Part shown: piece after piece, positions 35,890-45,813 of the stretch
How the letters are laid out: each line of letters begins with the position of its first letter
Numbering within the stretch: position 1 is the first letter of the stretch
From: Pollenia angustigena
Lineage: Eukaryota > Arthropoda > Insecta > Diptera > Polleniidae
DNA: 64,000 nucleotides
Direction of reading: 5' to 3'
Assembly (NCBI GenBank): GCA_930367215.1
Contig: OV884059.1
Span: forward strand, 160,702,511-160,766,510
Notes under the pieces: generated by a model
What the model was told of the DNA's origin: nothing
Seen by the model: only the letters and a program-made list of their open reading frames with translations
Databases searched by the model: none
Made by a program: the position numbers and the translations under genes

Positions 35890-36462
35890 GGTCGATTCAG
35901 TAAAGGAGTGGATCCTGTTTACATCAACATCAGAGAGACAAGTTTTGTCCCCAAGGGCTCTTCGAACAAAAATTTTGAGTCTTAGATCTCCGAATGCCGG
36001 GCAATTGCAGTGAAGATGTTCCGTTGACTCTTCCCCCTCCTCCTTGCCGCAACTTCTACATAAGTCATTGTAAGGAAGCCCCAGCCTCCCAATGGACCAG
36101 TGGCCAGTTATAACCGCAATCAGGTTCCTAAGATGATGTCTGGACAGCTGTAATTCCCGCCGTGTCCTTTTTTCATCTATGATGGGCCAGATTATCTAGG
36201 TTTCCCCACAGGTAGTTTCATCGTGCCACCTCTGACTGGCGATAATATGAAACTTGTGCGCCATGAGTTGCTTACTCCTTGGGAGTGAAACACCTACATT
36301 ATATGTTGATCCGTCTCGATTCAAGGTGGTGCCTGCATACGCCTACAAATCCGCCATGCAGTTCCCCAGTATGTCCCTGTGTCCGGGGACCCTCCATGCT
36401 CCAGTGGCCCTTAGTCTTACCGCCGCGTTCGCTGCAAGCCTTTTCGTCAAAATGTCTGGTGG
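35890..36462 (-). pseudogene. RNase H remnant and C-terminal zinc-knuckle of the LINE
   Basis: In shifting minus frames I read RWHDETTCGE, IWPIIDEKRTRRELQL, SRHHLRNLIAVITGHWSIG and RLGLPYNDLCRSCGKEEGEE, followed by STEHLHCNCPAFG. The C..C..H....C pattern is the usual end of R1/LOA/I-type proteins. The RNase H catalytic residues are not recoverable, so this part is strongly decayed or deleted. A stop and several frameshifts confirm a dead copy. Confidence 0.7.
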
Positions 36463-37384
36463 TTACCCGTTTAAAATCGTAAACAGTTCCTTAGAGGGGG
36501 TTGTTCTAATGGCACCTGTTACCGCTGTCACTACCATTCTCATTGTACGTTCAAACCTAGTTTGATGACTCTTCACCTTGAGCGCCGGCCACCAAACAGC
36601 TGCCCCGTAGAATATAATGGGTTTAATGACACATTCGTATAGCCAGTATACATTTCTCGGGTGAATTCCCCAGTTTAGGCCAATGGCCCTTTTGCAGCAA
36701 TATAATGCAGCTGCCGCCTTACTAGTCCTGGAAATGGTGTTCATCCTCCAGTCCAGTTTGCTGTCCAATATTAGCCCAAGATACTTGGCGCTGTCAGACA
36801 GTTCCAGTGAGATCCCCTTTATCCTCGGGGTACCAAATTCGGGAATTTTGTATCTCCTTGTGAAAAGAACCAGTTCCGTTTTTGCAGGATTTACATCCAG
36901 TCCACATCCCTGGCACCATTTTGTTAGGATATCCAATGCGGACTCCATTAGTTCAGACAATAGTCTGGGATCTTTACCCAGAGTCACAACTGCAACGTCA
37001 TCCGCATATGCAACCGTTCTGCAGCACGTCCTTTCCATGGCCCTGAGTAGGGTATTCATATTCAGATCCCAAAGTAATGGTGAGAGTACACCGCCTTGCG
37101 GGGTGCCCCTAGTCGCAGCCTTGGAGATGTTCGAGACGCCCAAGTTGGATTCGATACGCCTGAAGTGCAGAATACTGCTGACAAATTGAATAATCGCCGG
37201 GACGATTTCCAAATGTCTCATCGCGTTAATAACCGATTCAGGTCTAACATTGTTGAAAGCGCCGTCAATATCCAGGAAAGCAACTAAAGCAAATTCCTTG
37301 TAGTGCAGGGATCTCTCTATGTGGCCCACCAATGAGTGGAGCGCAGTTTCCGTGGACCTTCCCTTCGTGTAGGCGTGTTACGTC
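36463..37384 (-). pseudogene. Reverse transcriptase core of the LOA/I-group LINE
   Basis: Starts HAYTKGRSTETALHSLVGHI (after a stop) and runs on with FLDIDGAFNNV, RGTPQGGVLSPLLWDL and the catalytic AYADDVAVV, then LVLFTRRYKIP, AKYLGLILDSKLDW and VWWPALK. All of the palm and thumb blocks are present with the YADD box intact. The fingers are missing upstream. The frame ends at 36463 after GAIRTTPSKEL, where a frameshift separates it from the RNase H region. Confidence 0.88.
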
Positions 37385-37752
37385 CCCAGGCACATCATCA
37401 GTGCAACCTGGGAAGTGTGTATTCATCAGGACCTCAAGGGTGTCCCGTCTGTTTGTGGTCCAGGATCCGTCCATCTTCCGTATATACGATGGAATAGCTG
37501 GTTTGGAGGATAAATCTTACGTAGCCGACTTGTCTCCGAGGAGTTTTCCACGTCGCTGCGGAATTTCCTCCATGACTCTCTCTTGGCCTTTCTGATATGA
37601 TGTTTGAATCCATTTACTGAGGACTTGTAATTGTTCCAAACACCATTACGTTTTGCCTCATTAAAGAGTTTCCTGCTTTCTTTGCGTTTTTCATCAATAT
37701 TTAGCTTTGCCCTTCCTGTCGATTCTTTTACAGGATTCGCTTGTTGCCTCAA
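37385..37752 (-). pseudogene. LINE linker between endonuclease and RT
   Basis: Reads KESRKLFNEAKRNGVWNNYK, RKAKRESWRKFRSDVENSSE and SRLRKIYP, then in another frame WTTNRRDTLEVLMNTHFPGC. These strings are characteristic of the spacer in LOA/I-type elements, where 'SRLRK' and 'THFPG' precede the RT domain. The change of frame occurs near 37450-37475. The sequence then passes directly into QHAY-type RT sequence, so the first RT blocks have been deleted. Confidence 0.75.
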
Positions 37753-38559
37753 TTAAGACACCAGTCAATGACTCCACTGCGGAGTCGAGCATGGACACAC
37801 TGTCTATGAGAACCGGGCTCATAGGCAGCTTGTCCCCGAGTACACTCGCATAGATATACCAATTGGTCCTTTTTCTATTCGTGTAGGGTTTAGCTGAATC
37901 AATTCTAAAGGAAAAATTTAAATCAATATACATGTGATCAGAGAAGGAACAGTCCCTTGACACGTTCCAATCGCTAATCATATCCGCGAACTTATCACTA
38001 ATAAGCGTAATATCAAGAACCTCCCTTCTGTTAGTCACAATAAAGGTGGGCTCACTACCCCTATTAACTACTCTTAGTTCGTTTTCTACAATGAAGTCCA
38101 AAAGCGACTCACCTCGTGGATTGACATCCGAGCTTCCCCAGACGGTATGATGTGCATTAGCATCAGCACATATTATTAGGGGGATGTTGCGCCTGTTAGC
38201 ATACGACATCGCCTTCCTGGTTGTGGAGTTTGGAGGATTAGCGCCCTGGTCATGTGCCATGTAGCAGCTCATAAACCAAACTGTTCTGGTTCTGCATTCT
38301 ACTGCGACAGTGCAGGTGTCATTATCGCTAAAATCAGAAAGAATGAAAGCTTTAAGGATGTTTTTGACCATAACACAAGCCCTGGTATATTTTCATTGCT
38401 ATGGACGACTGTGACGTTGGCATCCTCTGGGTCGTCGTCCGATTCCAGAAAGCTGTCCTCATCGTCCGCCACTTCCATCTTGCCAAAGAAGTCACCCACA
38501 AGTCCACTGACCGATTGAGTGTCTTCATTGGCCGATGACGTAGCGGAATCGTCTTCCAT
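37694..38559 (-). pseudogene. LINE endonuclease (APE type), frameshifted
   Basis: The main frame (37694-38371) contains WFMSCYMAHDQGANPP, CADANAHHTVWGSSDVNPRG, DITLIS and FSDHMYID, the C-terminal catalytic blocks of apurinic-type LINE endonucleases; the DANAHH, DIT and SDH residues are in place. It joins by a frameshift near 38370-38400 to a frame that starts at 38559 and reads MEDDSATSS then a run of D/E residues. In related elements about 100 residues with the first catalytic blocks should precede it, and these are missing. The acidic head could be the N-terminus of the first ORF joined by a deletion. That reading is inference. Confidence 0.8.
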
Positions 38560-38934
38560 ATGCTCCGTTAATGCTGTTGGTGTTTAATGAAAATTAAATT
38601 TGATTAACTCAAGCCTAATTAAAGAATATCAAAAATTAAAAATTAACAGTTCAACTAAAATCAAAATTGTTCTTAAAATAGCTATGGCACAAGCTCTAAT
38701 GTTTACATTTGTACTTTAATTTGTTCAAATAATAATGTCGCCGAAAGTGGACAAAAAAAAAAAAAAAATAAACAAATGTATTCAGGTTTTCAAGACAAAG
38801 TCTTGACAGAAAGAATACGAAAAAAACAGAGGAAAGGAGGCAACATGTAAATGGAAATTAAAGTGATAATAACCTCAAATTTCGAACCACCAGTACTACT
38901 GGTTAAAGATTGATGTTTGACTGTTGGCTTAACG

Positions 38935-39045
38935 GGCACCGCAGTGGTGCAGTGGGTAGAACTCAAAGATCTTCCGATGATAGAATGTGGTGATTCTTGA
39001 AACATGTAAAGATCAACCCGGTTCGAATCCCAGCTCAGCCAAGAA
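38935..39045 (+). repeat. tRNA-derived module with A and B boxes
   Basis: TGGTGCAGTGGG (about 38945-38956) fits a pol III A box and GGTTCGAATCC (39020-39030) is a perfect B box. The roughly 65 bases between them are about twice the normal tRNA spacing and no acceptor stem closes, so this is a SINE-like promoter and not a tRNA gene. Confidence 0.7.
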
Positions 39046-39269
39046 AAATTATCAACAAATTTTAATAAAAATTCCAATTTAAATTTGATGAACTCAAGCC
39101 TAATTAAAGAATATCAAAAATTAAAAATTAACAGTTCAAATAAAATCAAAATTGTTCTTAAAATAGGTATGGCACAAGCTCTAATGTTTACATTTGTACT
39201 TTAATTTGTTCAAATAAAAATGTCGACGAAAGTGGACAAAAAAAACATAATAAACAAATGTATTCCGGG

Positions 39270-40464
39270 TAGGGTTTTTTCCCGGGATTTCCCGTCCCGG
39301 GAATTCCCGGGAATTTCACTTATTATATTTCCCGTTTTCCCGGGATGTTTGTTGCGGGATCCCGGGAAATAAAAAGTTCTTCATAGTTTCAGAAAACAGC
39401 TATTTTTACTCTGAAATTTAGTTTTCTTTTCTCTAAAAATTAGCATCTGTGGATGGGTTGTCGATTAGATCAATTATAAGAAATGTGTACAAACGTAAAT
39501 CAATGTCTCCTGCGGCAATAAATCTATTAAAAGCAGAATGGGCAGTGCAACAGTTGATAATTAATAAATTTAGTGAAGTGATGAATTGATAAAGAACATA
39601 AATTCAAAATAAGATGCAGGCAGTAAATTCTCATTGACCATGGACAAGTCTTAAAAATAGGATATACATAAACATATCGCTCCGTTATTGCAACATAGTC
39701 GTATCTACAAAAAAAAAAAAAAAAAAAATCGAGCTTGGTAATATATCCGGGAAGTGCGGGGAAACCGAAATAAAAAAATAATGAAACTCGTGTAAGTTAC
39801 TAAAACATACAATTTGAAAAATACATTGTCCTAAAGATTACAGATGGACCTAATGAAAAGAAATAGTTTGTAAGAAGTAGTCCGGATGATGCTATTTTTT
39901 GCATCAACCTTGACATCAGAAGCATGCAACAACGGTGCACTTTTAATTATTTGTCCAACCTCGGTAAAAAAGCAAACGAAATTTTTCGGAAACATGGTAA
40001 TCAGTAAACAAAATCAGAAATATACTCTTTGGCGACTCACTAAACGCTTTGAGTGTGTCAGAAAGTAATTTCCTACGCCGTTAAAAAATGTTAATATATT
40101 TATTAAAATATTTTATATATTTTATGATTTTACTTTTTGATCTCATATCTTGAGTACCTCAATTGTTATGTTTATTTTATCTTGAACTAGATCATCATAA
40201 TACGGAATTTACTTATAATAGCTAAAGGTAATAATAATTCAAGTTCCGCTTTCAATCTTCAATTAATTTTTGTAGTATTTAAGCATTTATTTTACTTACT
40301 TTGTAAACAAGTTCCCTCACGTTTGTTTATAAAAGTTTTTTTCATTAATAAAACCAAGTTTACTTTGTATTATTTGTATGGAGCGGGATCCCGGGATCCC
40401 GGGAAATTTAAAAATTTTTCCCGCTTTCCCGGGAATCGAAAAACTCCGGGAAAAAAAAACTCTA
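39270..40464. mobile_element. hAT element with perfect 8-bp duplication, TAG(G/A)GTTT...CCCGG ends
   Basis: Left end TAGGGTTTTTTCCCGGGAT; right end, read inward, TAGAGTTTTTTTTTCCCGG. Subterminal CCCGGGA repeats cluster at both ends. The sequence attccggg flanks it exactly on both sides (39262-39269, 40465-40472). Removing the element restores the interrupted tandem unit (ACAAATGTATTC, then TTTCAAGA). A transposase relic lies in the plus strand near the right end. Confidence 0.9.
39913..40080 (+). pseudogene. hAT transposase C-terminal relic
   Basis: Plus strand: ALLIICPTSVKKQTKFFGNM, VISKQNQK, then after a one-base frame change LFGDSLNALSVSES. The family pattern is 'LLTI.PTS.E.ERAFS.A......K.R..LGDSLNALSFL', so the key ER.FS residues are lost but the order holds. 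The frameshift lies near 40025. It supports the hAT call made from the termini. Confidence 0.7.
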
Positions 40465-40800
40465 ATTCCGGGTTTCAAGATAAAGTCTTGACAGCAAGAA
40501 TACGAAAAAAACAGAGGAAAGGAGGCAACATGTAATTTGAAATTTAAGTGATAATAACAGCAAATTTCGAACCACCAGTACTACTGGTTAAATATTGATT
40601 ATTGAACATAATAAACAAAGGTTTTCATGACAAAGTCTTGACAGAAAGAATACGAAAAATACAGAGGAAAGGAGGCAACATGTAATTTGAAATTTAAGTG
40701 ATAATAACAGCAAATTTCGAAGCACCAGTACTACTGGTTAAAGATTGATGTTTGACTGTTGGCTTAACGGGCGGTGTGCAGTGGGTAGAACTATTATCCG

Positions 40801-41151
40801 TGCCTTGAGCCCACAAAGTTTGCTAAAATGCTATTTTTCTCGCTATGGGTCGCTTTAATTGTTGATAACTTCTAGGGCTATATCTTATCAACAATGTTGC
40901 TCTGTATTAGTATTCTTTAGCATGAATATTTAATCCAGAAAAACCGAAATTAAAAAATATCACCGAAATTTTCACATATCTTCGCATTCTTTGCCTGGTG
41001 ATTACACTACGTGACAAATTTTCAATAAAGTCGTGACTAAATGATTCTGACAGCTAAATCTTACCCCTGAATCAGAACTTGAACTCAGAATTGGCAAACG
41101 TATAACCAACACCACTGTGCATAGCAAATATTCCTAGAAAGTACTGAAGGA
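40801..41151. other. No gene recognised
   Basis: No repeat end, coding frame or RNA gene that I can support. Confidence 0.4.
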
Positions 41152-41422
41152 CCCAGTAAAAACTTCGCCTACAAAATAATGTGTTGAGTAATCAGAAAAA
41201 CATGAAAGTACTACTTACAGTTCTACTGAAAGAACCAATAAATTTTACAAGGGATGTCCCAAAATGAATGCATTCAAAAGTAAGTCATTATTTTTTTACC
41301 TAAATACATCCAGCAAAAAGTAGTTACAGAAGTTGTTATAGAAGTAGTTATAGATGAAAGCTGCTAAATAATGAGTGATAGAATCTATTCATTTTGAAAA
41401 AGTAGGCTTAGTTTTTACTGGG
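41152..41422. mobile_element. 271-bp TIR element, CCCAGTAAAAACT ends
   Basis: CCCAGTAAAAACT at 41152 is matched by AGTTTTTACTGGG ending at 41422. There is no coding capacity. A related left end (CCCAGCAAAAACTTTACTTA) occurs near 60916. No duplication was identified. Confidence 0.55.
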
Positions 41423-43189
41423 TATTGTATGTACTTAAAATGCAAAATACTTACAAGACATGTATTTAAAATACAAAATACTTGCGCGTCATGTATTAAA
41501 AATACAAATACAAAATACGTATTTCAAATACATGTACTTCAAATACTGTCCAGCCCGGGGTGGTAACTTTTGAAAAACATTTGATTTTATGTCGAAAATT
41601 TTGATTGAGCTTTAACAATTAAAAAAAAAATAATATTTAATATTAACAAGTTCAGTTTTTGGCGACTTTTTAATCAAAAAGTTAATAGTATTGACGAATA
41701 TGGTATTCAATATTTCGTAATGTTTTCTGTGAAATTCTGCTTTAAACATGTAGTTTTAAGTTTGAACAATTTTATATGCCAGATTTAAGTAACAATTTTG
41801 GTAACTGATTTTTATTTTTTTAATAACTTATTTTCGAAAAAAATAATAAAAGTGTTCTACCGCGTACAATAAACGATATGCCTTCTAGTTAATCCTTTTT
41901 AAAGTTTACAATTTTAATATTTAATTAAATTTTCTTCAAAGTCAAGACAAAAAAACTAATTTATTTATCCACATTTTATTAAAACCCATAAATTTTCTAA
42001 GACATCCAAGATAAATAAATAATTGTTTAATAGCATCTGTAATTGAATTTAGTAGGTATACTCTTGTCTTCAGTTACTTAAAATAAACAATTTCTAATCT
42101 CAATTTAATATGCGAATTAAAAAAAAAGTTCACTTTTTAACATAAATTATCGTCTTGTTTGTAAACGAAACGAAGAAAGTGTAAAATGAAAGAAAATCCA
42201 CATAGATATTTTTCATTTGTATAATCAATTTCAACCTCAATATTTCCCACCCATTATTCATTTTTACTCATTTAACTGGTAATAAAACAAACACAACGAG
42301 AGAATAATCATCAATAAAGAAATAATGAAAAATAACGATAAAATATAATTTACATTCAACAATGACAACAACTACAATGGCATCAGCAGCAAAGGCTGCC
42401 ACCACTACCAACAACGTCTAGAAAGAAAAAAAAAATAAAATTTATTTGAAAAGCCATACAAACCACAGCAGCAAGCAGCAGCATAAGTGGTAACAATAAA
42501 AGCAATGGCAGTCTTAGTCCTTCTTTCTGTACATCCGTTTTTCTTGCCTTCTTTTAGCTTAAAGCAGTCATTAAAAGTGTGTAAGCTTAAGATATATTCC
42601 GACAGTACTTTCTTACTTAGACTATGCACTGCAGTTTCCACACTTGCACCCTCAAACCTTAAACGAATTACCACCCTGAGCTCTTAGCTTTTCTTTTAAC
42701 ATTTTGTATACAACACATTTTCTTTTTTGTTTTGTCTTGCTTATTTTCTTGTTATTTAGCTGATATTTTATTAAAACTCCAAGCAGGATAAACATTAAGA
42801 ATGTTGTTTTATTAAGAAGATCTACTTACTCCCAACAGAATGGGGATTAGTTGAATGAAAAATTATAAGAAATGAAATTAAAAAGGCTTTAATCAAAAAA
42901 AATTTAAAAAAAGAGACAGCGACAGAGCTGAAAGTCTGCGGACCCACTTTCGAAAGAGCTCACTCAAAAAATATTTGTTAAAATTCCCGCAAAGTTTTCG
43001 TTTTTCAATACTAAATTATGGATCTAGGCACGCTCAATGGCGAAACCTCCCGATATTTTTAAATTATATTAAACATTTCAAACAAGGATGTATTTGGACT
43101 TTATGTTTGTGATTATGGCATTTAAAGTATTTAACATAAAAAATCCAAATATCAAAGTGTATTTTAAAACTTTCGGAGTAATCTCAAAG
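41423..43189. other. No gene recognised; one hAT-like end
   Basis: At 41440-41560 repeated TACAAAATAC / TGTATTTAAAATA motifs precede ACTTCAAATACTGTCCAGCC, which looks like a lone end of a hAT-type element (a similar TTTCAAATACTGCCCAGCC occurs at 59746). Around 42360-42420 a short frame begins MTTTTMASAAKAATTTNN, a low-complexity coding-like string on the plus strand, but with no other exon evidence. Confidence 0.35.
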
Positions 43190-43439
43190 TCCTCGACTAG
43201 GGATGAAACGATACGAGTAAATACAAGTACATATTCGATACTTTTATATAAGTACCAAGTATTTTTGTAATCGATACTTAGCAACCGACTATCAAGTAGT
43301 ATCAATAAAAAATACTCGGTATCGGTCAAAAGTAATCGTTTCACTTTGGTATTGGCATTAATCTTAAATTTTTGATTATTTTCCAAAGCTGGAGCACCAG
43401 TAACGGTATCAAGAAACCGTTTGACCAGTAAACACCAAT

Positions 43440-43892
43440 AAACCACGTGTCGTCTAGGTCCATTTCCTCAATTTCTGGCTATAGGAAGTTCGTTATCATG
43501 TCGCGATAGCGAACAAAATTCACAGTAATTGCTTGGCCGACCTCATGTTCGAAGAAGTACCGCCCGATAACACTGCCAGCCGCAGAACTAAGTGGGCGAG
43601 CATGCACATATGTTTTCCCATTACCTACAGACCCGGTTTGCTGAAATTTGTGCACAATCCTCCTGATTGTGGAAACATTTGGTTGATTATGCTGACCAAA
43701 AAAAGCACGATGTGCACGAAATGCATTTTGATTAAACGCCCATTTGCGAAAAAGGCTTTAACAATCTTAACGAGCTGCTCAATTGTGTACCTCTCAATGA
43801 TAGAAGTTCTTAAATACTGAAACAAAGACAGGTCAATTTAAGTTGCGCAAAAACTTGACTCACAATTATCGTGGATTATGGTTTAACCACCC
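43440..43892 (-). pseudogene. Internally deleted mariner-like transposase
   Basis: The minus strand reads YTIEQLVKIVKAFFANGR, then after one frameshift FRAHRAFFGQHNQPNVSTIR, RRIVHKFQQTGSV: the N-terminal helix-turn-helix region. This joins directly to GSVIGRYFFEHEVGQAITVN, VRYRDMITNFL from the catalytic domain, so roughly 100 residues including the first catalytic Asp are deleted. Beyond it comes DLDDTW and nothing more. The right end AGGGTGGTTAAACCATAA (43877-43894 on the minus strand) resembles the terminal repeat of the copy at 51.5-52.3 kb. Confidence 0.78.
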
Positions 43893-44136
43893 TTTATTAG
43901 ATATTTATCAATTTAAAAATAAAATACATATTTACATTGAAAATAAATTCATAGTGACATTGTTGATATCTGGAATAAAAGGTGAATGAAGGTTGTTATC
44001 CTGAACGTTCTATAAAATTTTGTTTCCTAAGATAAACAAGATTTTTCGAAAGGAAACTGATACTTGGTGGTAAATTAAAGGGGTCTCAAACTTTACACTT
44101 TGTCTTTTGCTCAAAAATTATAATGGGGCGTAGTAA

Positions 44137-44869
44137 GGGTTGCCAGACGGCCTGGATTGACCATTTGTCCAGTTAAAAACTTTATTTAATTTTGAAAAAT
44201 AACTTTTTTATTTATTTTTATTATTGTTTAGAACAAAATCATATACTAAGAAAAAAATGTAAAGAAACAATTTCTATTTTGTCGACAAACATTTAAATCG
44301 CATTTTCAAAAATGCGATAAAAATAACGTACAAACTTATATAAATTGATCTCGTTTGTTAGGCATGTCATCTAGCAATACTTTTTGTGCATTCAATTGAG
44401 GTATTAATTGTTCACAAGAATCCATTCATATGACCGAATAAAGGCTACAATTTTAATAATACAAAATTTTGATGAAAGTTGCAAAATGTTTCAAACATTT
44501 TTTGCTTACAACTAAAGTAATAGAGTTATTAAATTCTTTAAATAACAATACAAAAAAAAATCGAATTCGAATGAAATCAAAATCGAACAAACTTTAAAAA
44601 CGATCCAGTAAAAAACGATCAAAATAAAAAAACGACGGTTATTTAAACAAAAATTGAACTGGAAATCTCTATTGATTTCAATTTCACTCGATTCGTAACA
44701 TGGCTGTTTATGTAAAATAATAAATATCTATAATAAATAATAAAATCTGAAGTAAAATTTTATATTTTCTTATAGTTAAGTACTTTTTCAAATTGTCCTG
44801 TTATTTTTTTAAAATCCAGGTGAATTTCTTCTATTGTCCAGTTATTTGACTTTTGATATCTGGCAACCC
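44137..44869. mobile_element. TIR element, GGGTTGCCAGA ends
   Basis: GGGTTGCCAGA at 44137 has an exact inverse at 44859-44869. Both arms also share a TGTCCAGTTA block in inverted order. It is AT-rich inside, with no coding capacity. No clear duplication. It sits inside the hAT at 43198-45083. Confidence 0.6.
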
Positions 44870-45196
44870 AAGTCGTTGTTCTTATTGTATTGTATAGCAC
44901 TAAAACACTAATAAGAACGTTTTTAATGCTGCTTTCTATTATTTTATGCTACAAACCGATACAAGTACCGATACAAGTAAGTATCGATACTTTTTTTTCG
45001 ATACTAAGTAGGTATCGATACTTTACGAGCGATACCACATCGAGTAAAAGTATCGATACCTTAGAGGTATCGTTTCATCCTTATCCCCGACTTCAAGCAA
45101 ATACATAAAGATATGTGTATCTCAAAATCGAATCTTTAGTAAATTCCTGTCACGACCTATTCTCTATATTATTAGCTAAAAAAGATAAAACGGCCA

Positions 45197-45447
45197 ATTT
45201 CACAAAGTTCAGTTATAATTAACTATCAGTTATAACTGTCAAAACGTACTGTTAACTGGTTACACTAAGACCCCTTTCACACTCGATAAGTTTCTTGCGC
45301 AAGTAACTTGTCGACAACAACAAAGTCTGTAAAAAAATTTTTTCCTCACCCCGACCTTACCGCTGACGTCTACCAGCCAAGAGACTTGCGCAAGTAACTT
45401 GCCGAGTGTGAAACGAGTCTAATAGTTAGTTTTAACTGAACTTGGTG
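45197..45447. mobile_element. Outer foldback MITE, TTCAC(C/A)AAGTTCAGTTA arms
   Basis: TTCACAAAGTTCAGTTATAA on the left and, read inward from the right, TTCACCAAGTTCAGTTAAAA pair, followed on both arms by a TAACTAT block. The 153-bp foldback at 45268-45420 sits between the arms. Confidence 0.6.
45268..45420. mobile_element. Inner 153-bp foldback MITE, AGAC(C/T)C...TTTCACACTCG arms
   Basis: AGACCCCTTTCACACTCG and CTTGCGCAAGTAACTTG on the left have inverse partners on the right in the same order (GACTTGCGCAAGT, CGAGTGTGAAACGAGTCT). Arms are about 45 bases each. No coding capacity. Confidence 0.7.
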
Positions 45448-45524
45448 AACTTGTTGGCAATTGTTTTTTTTTTTTTAATAAAATATTATATATAGCAATT
45501 GTCAATAGCACATTATAAAAAAAA

Positions 45525-45805
45525 AAAATACCAATGTTAAATTAACATGGCGAAATGTTGTTTGAGAATCATATTAAATTTTTGCAAAAGTATGTCTTTA
45601 ATTTAAATGTATCATTATTTCATATTAATTTTAAATGAAAAATATAAAAATAACATTAAATCACGTTTATTTAATATTATTCACTGTTAAAATAACCTTG
45701 CTCAATATTGAATCCATACCTGTTTTATATTAAAATCAAAAGTTTATCTTGTTAAATTAACGTGCAAACATACTTAAGTATGTATGAAATTGCGTAAAGT
45801 TATGT
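45525..45805 (-). repeat. Partial copy of the TTAACAT-rich MITE
   Basis: ACCAATGTTAAATTAACATG at its start matches the right end of the element at 15771-16574 in reverse orientation, with further matches through ATACTTAAGTATGTATG near 45775. The copy is interrupted or truncated at the hAT that starts at 45814. Confidence 0.6.
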
Positions 45806-45813
45806 ATGTTTGT

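Larger units (their letters stand above)
35790..38572 (-). mobile_element. LOA/I-group non-LTR retrotransposon, broken
   Basis: Read on the minus strand, the order is endonuclease, linker, reverse transcriptase, RNase H remnant and a CCHC-like C-terminus, as in LOA/I-group LINEs that encode RNase H. The reading frame is shifted at several points. At least two internal deletions are visible: the N-terminal part of the endonuclease, and about 150 residues of the RT fingers at about 37382. Its GC content is clearly higher than the surroundings, which suggests it is not a very ancient insertion. The 3' end (about 35790) and 5' end (about 38572) are estimates; no duplication was identified. Confidence 0.85.
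38597..40800 (+). repeat. Tandem array of ~485-bp units with tRNA-like promoter
   Basis: Unit 1 (38597 to about 39080) starts TTTGATTAACTCAAGCC. It includes GACAAAGTCTTGACAG, GAGGAAAGGAGGCAACATG and CCAGTACTACTGGTTAAAG and ends with a tRNA-like module. Unit 2 starts at about 39083, is split by the hAT at 39270, and resumes at 40473. A shorter unit 3 runs from about 40605 to 40800 and stops just after a damaged A box. The period between units 1 and 2 is about 485 bases. Single dispersed copies (14404-14690) show the family also transposes or is scattered. Confidence 0.75.
43198..45083. mobile_element. hAT element, TA(G/A)GGATGAAACGATAC ends
   Basis: Left end TAGGGATGAAACGATACGAG; right end, read inward, TAAGGATGAAACGATACC. 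Flanks are tcctcgac (43190-43197) and tccccgac (45084-45091), matching at 7 of 8 positions. Repeats of TATCGATACTTT fill both subterminal regions. It carries two insertions, a mariner relic (43440-43892) and another TIR element (44137-44869), leaving about 700 bp of its own sequence and no transposase. Confidence 0.82.

Noticed and set aside
42360..42420. Frame starting MTTTTMASAAKAATTT as an opa-type coding exon
   Set aside because: Only about 20 codons, low-complexity, with no splice evidence or neighbouring exon.
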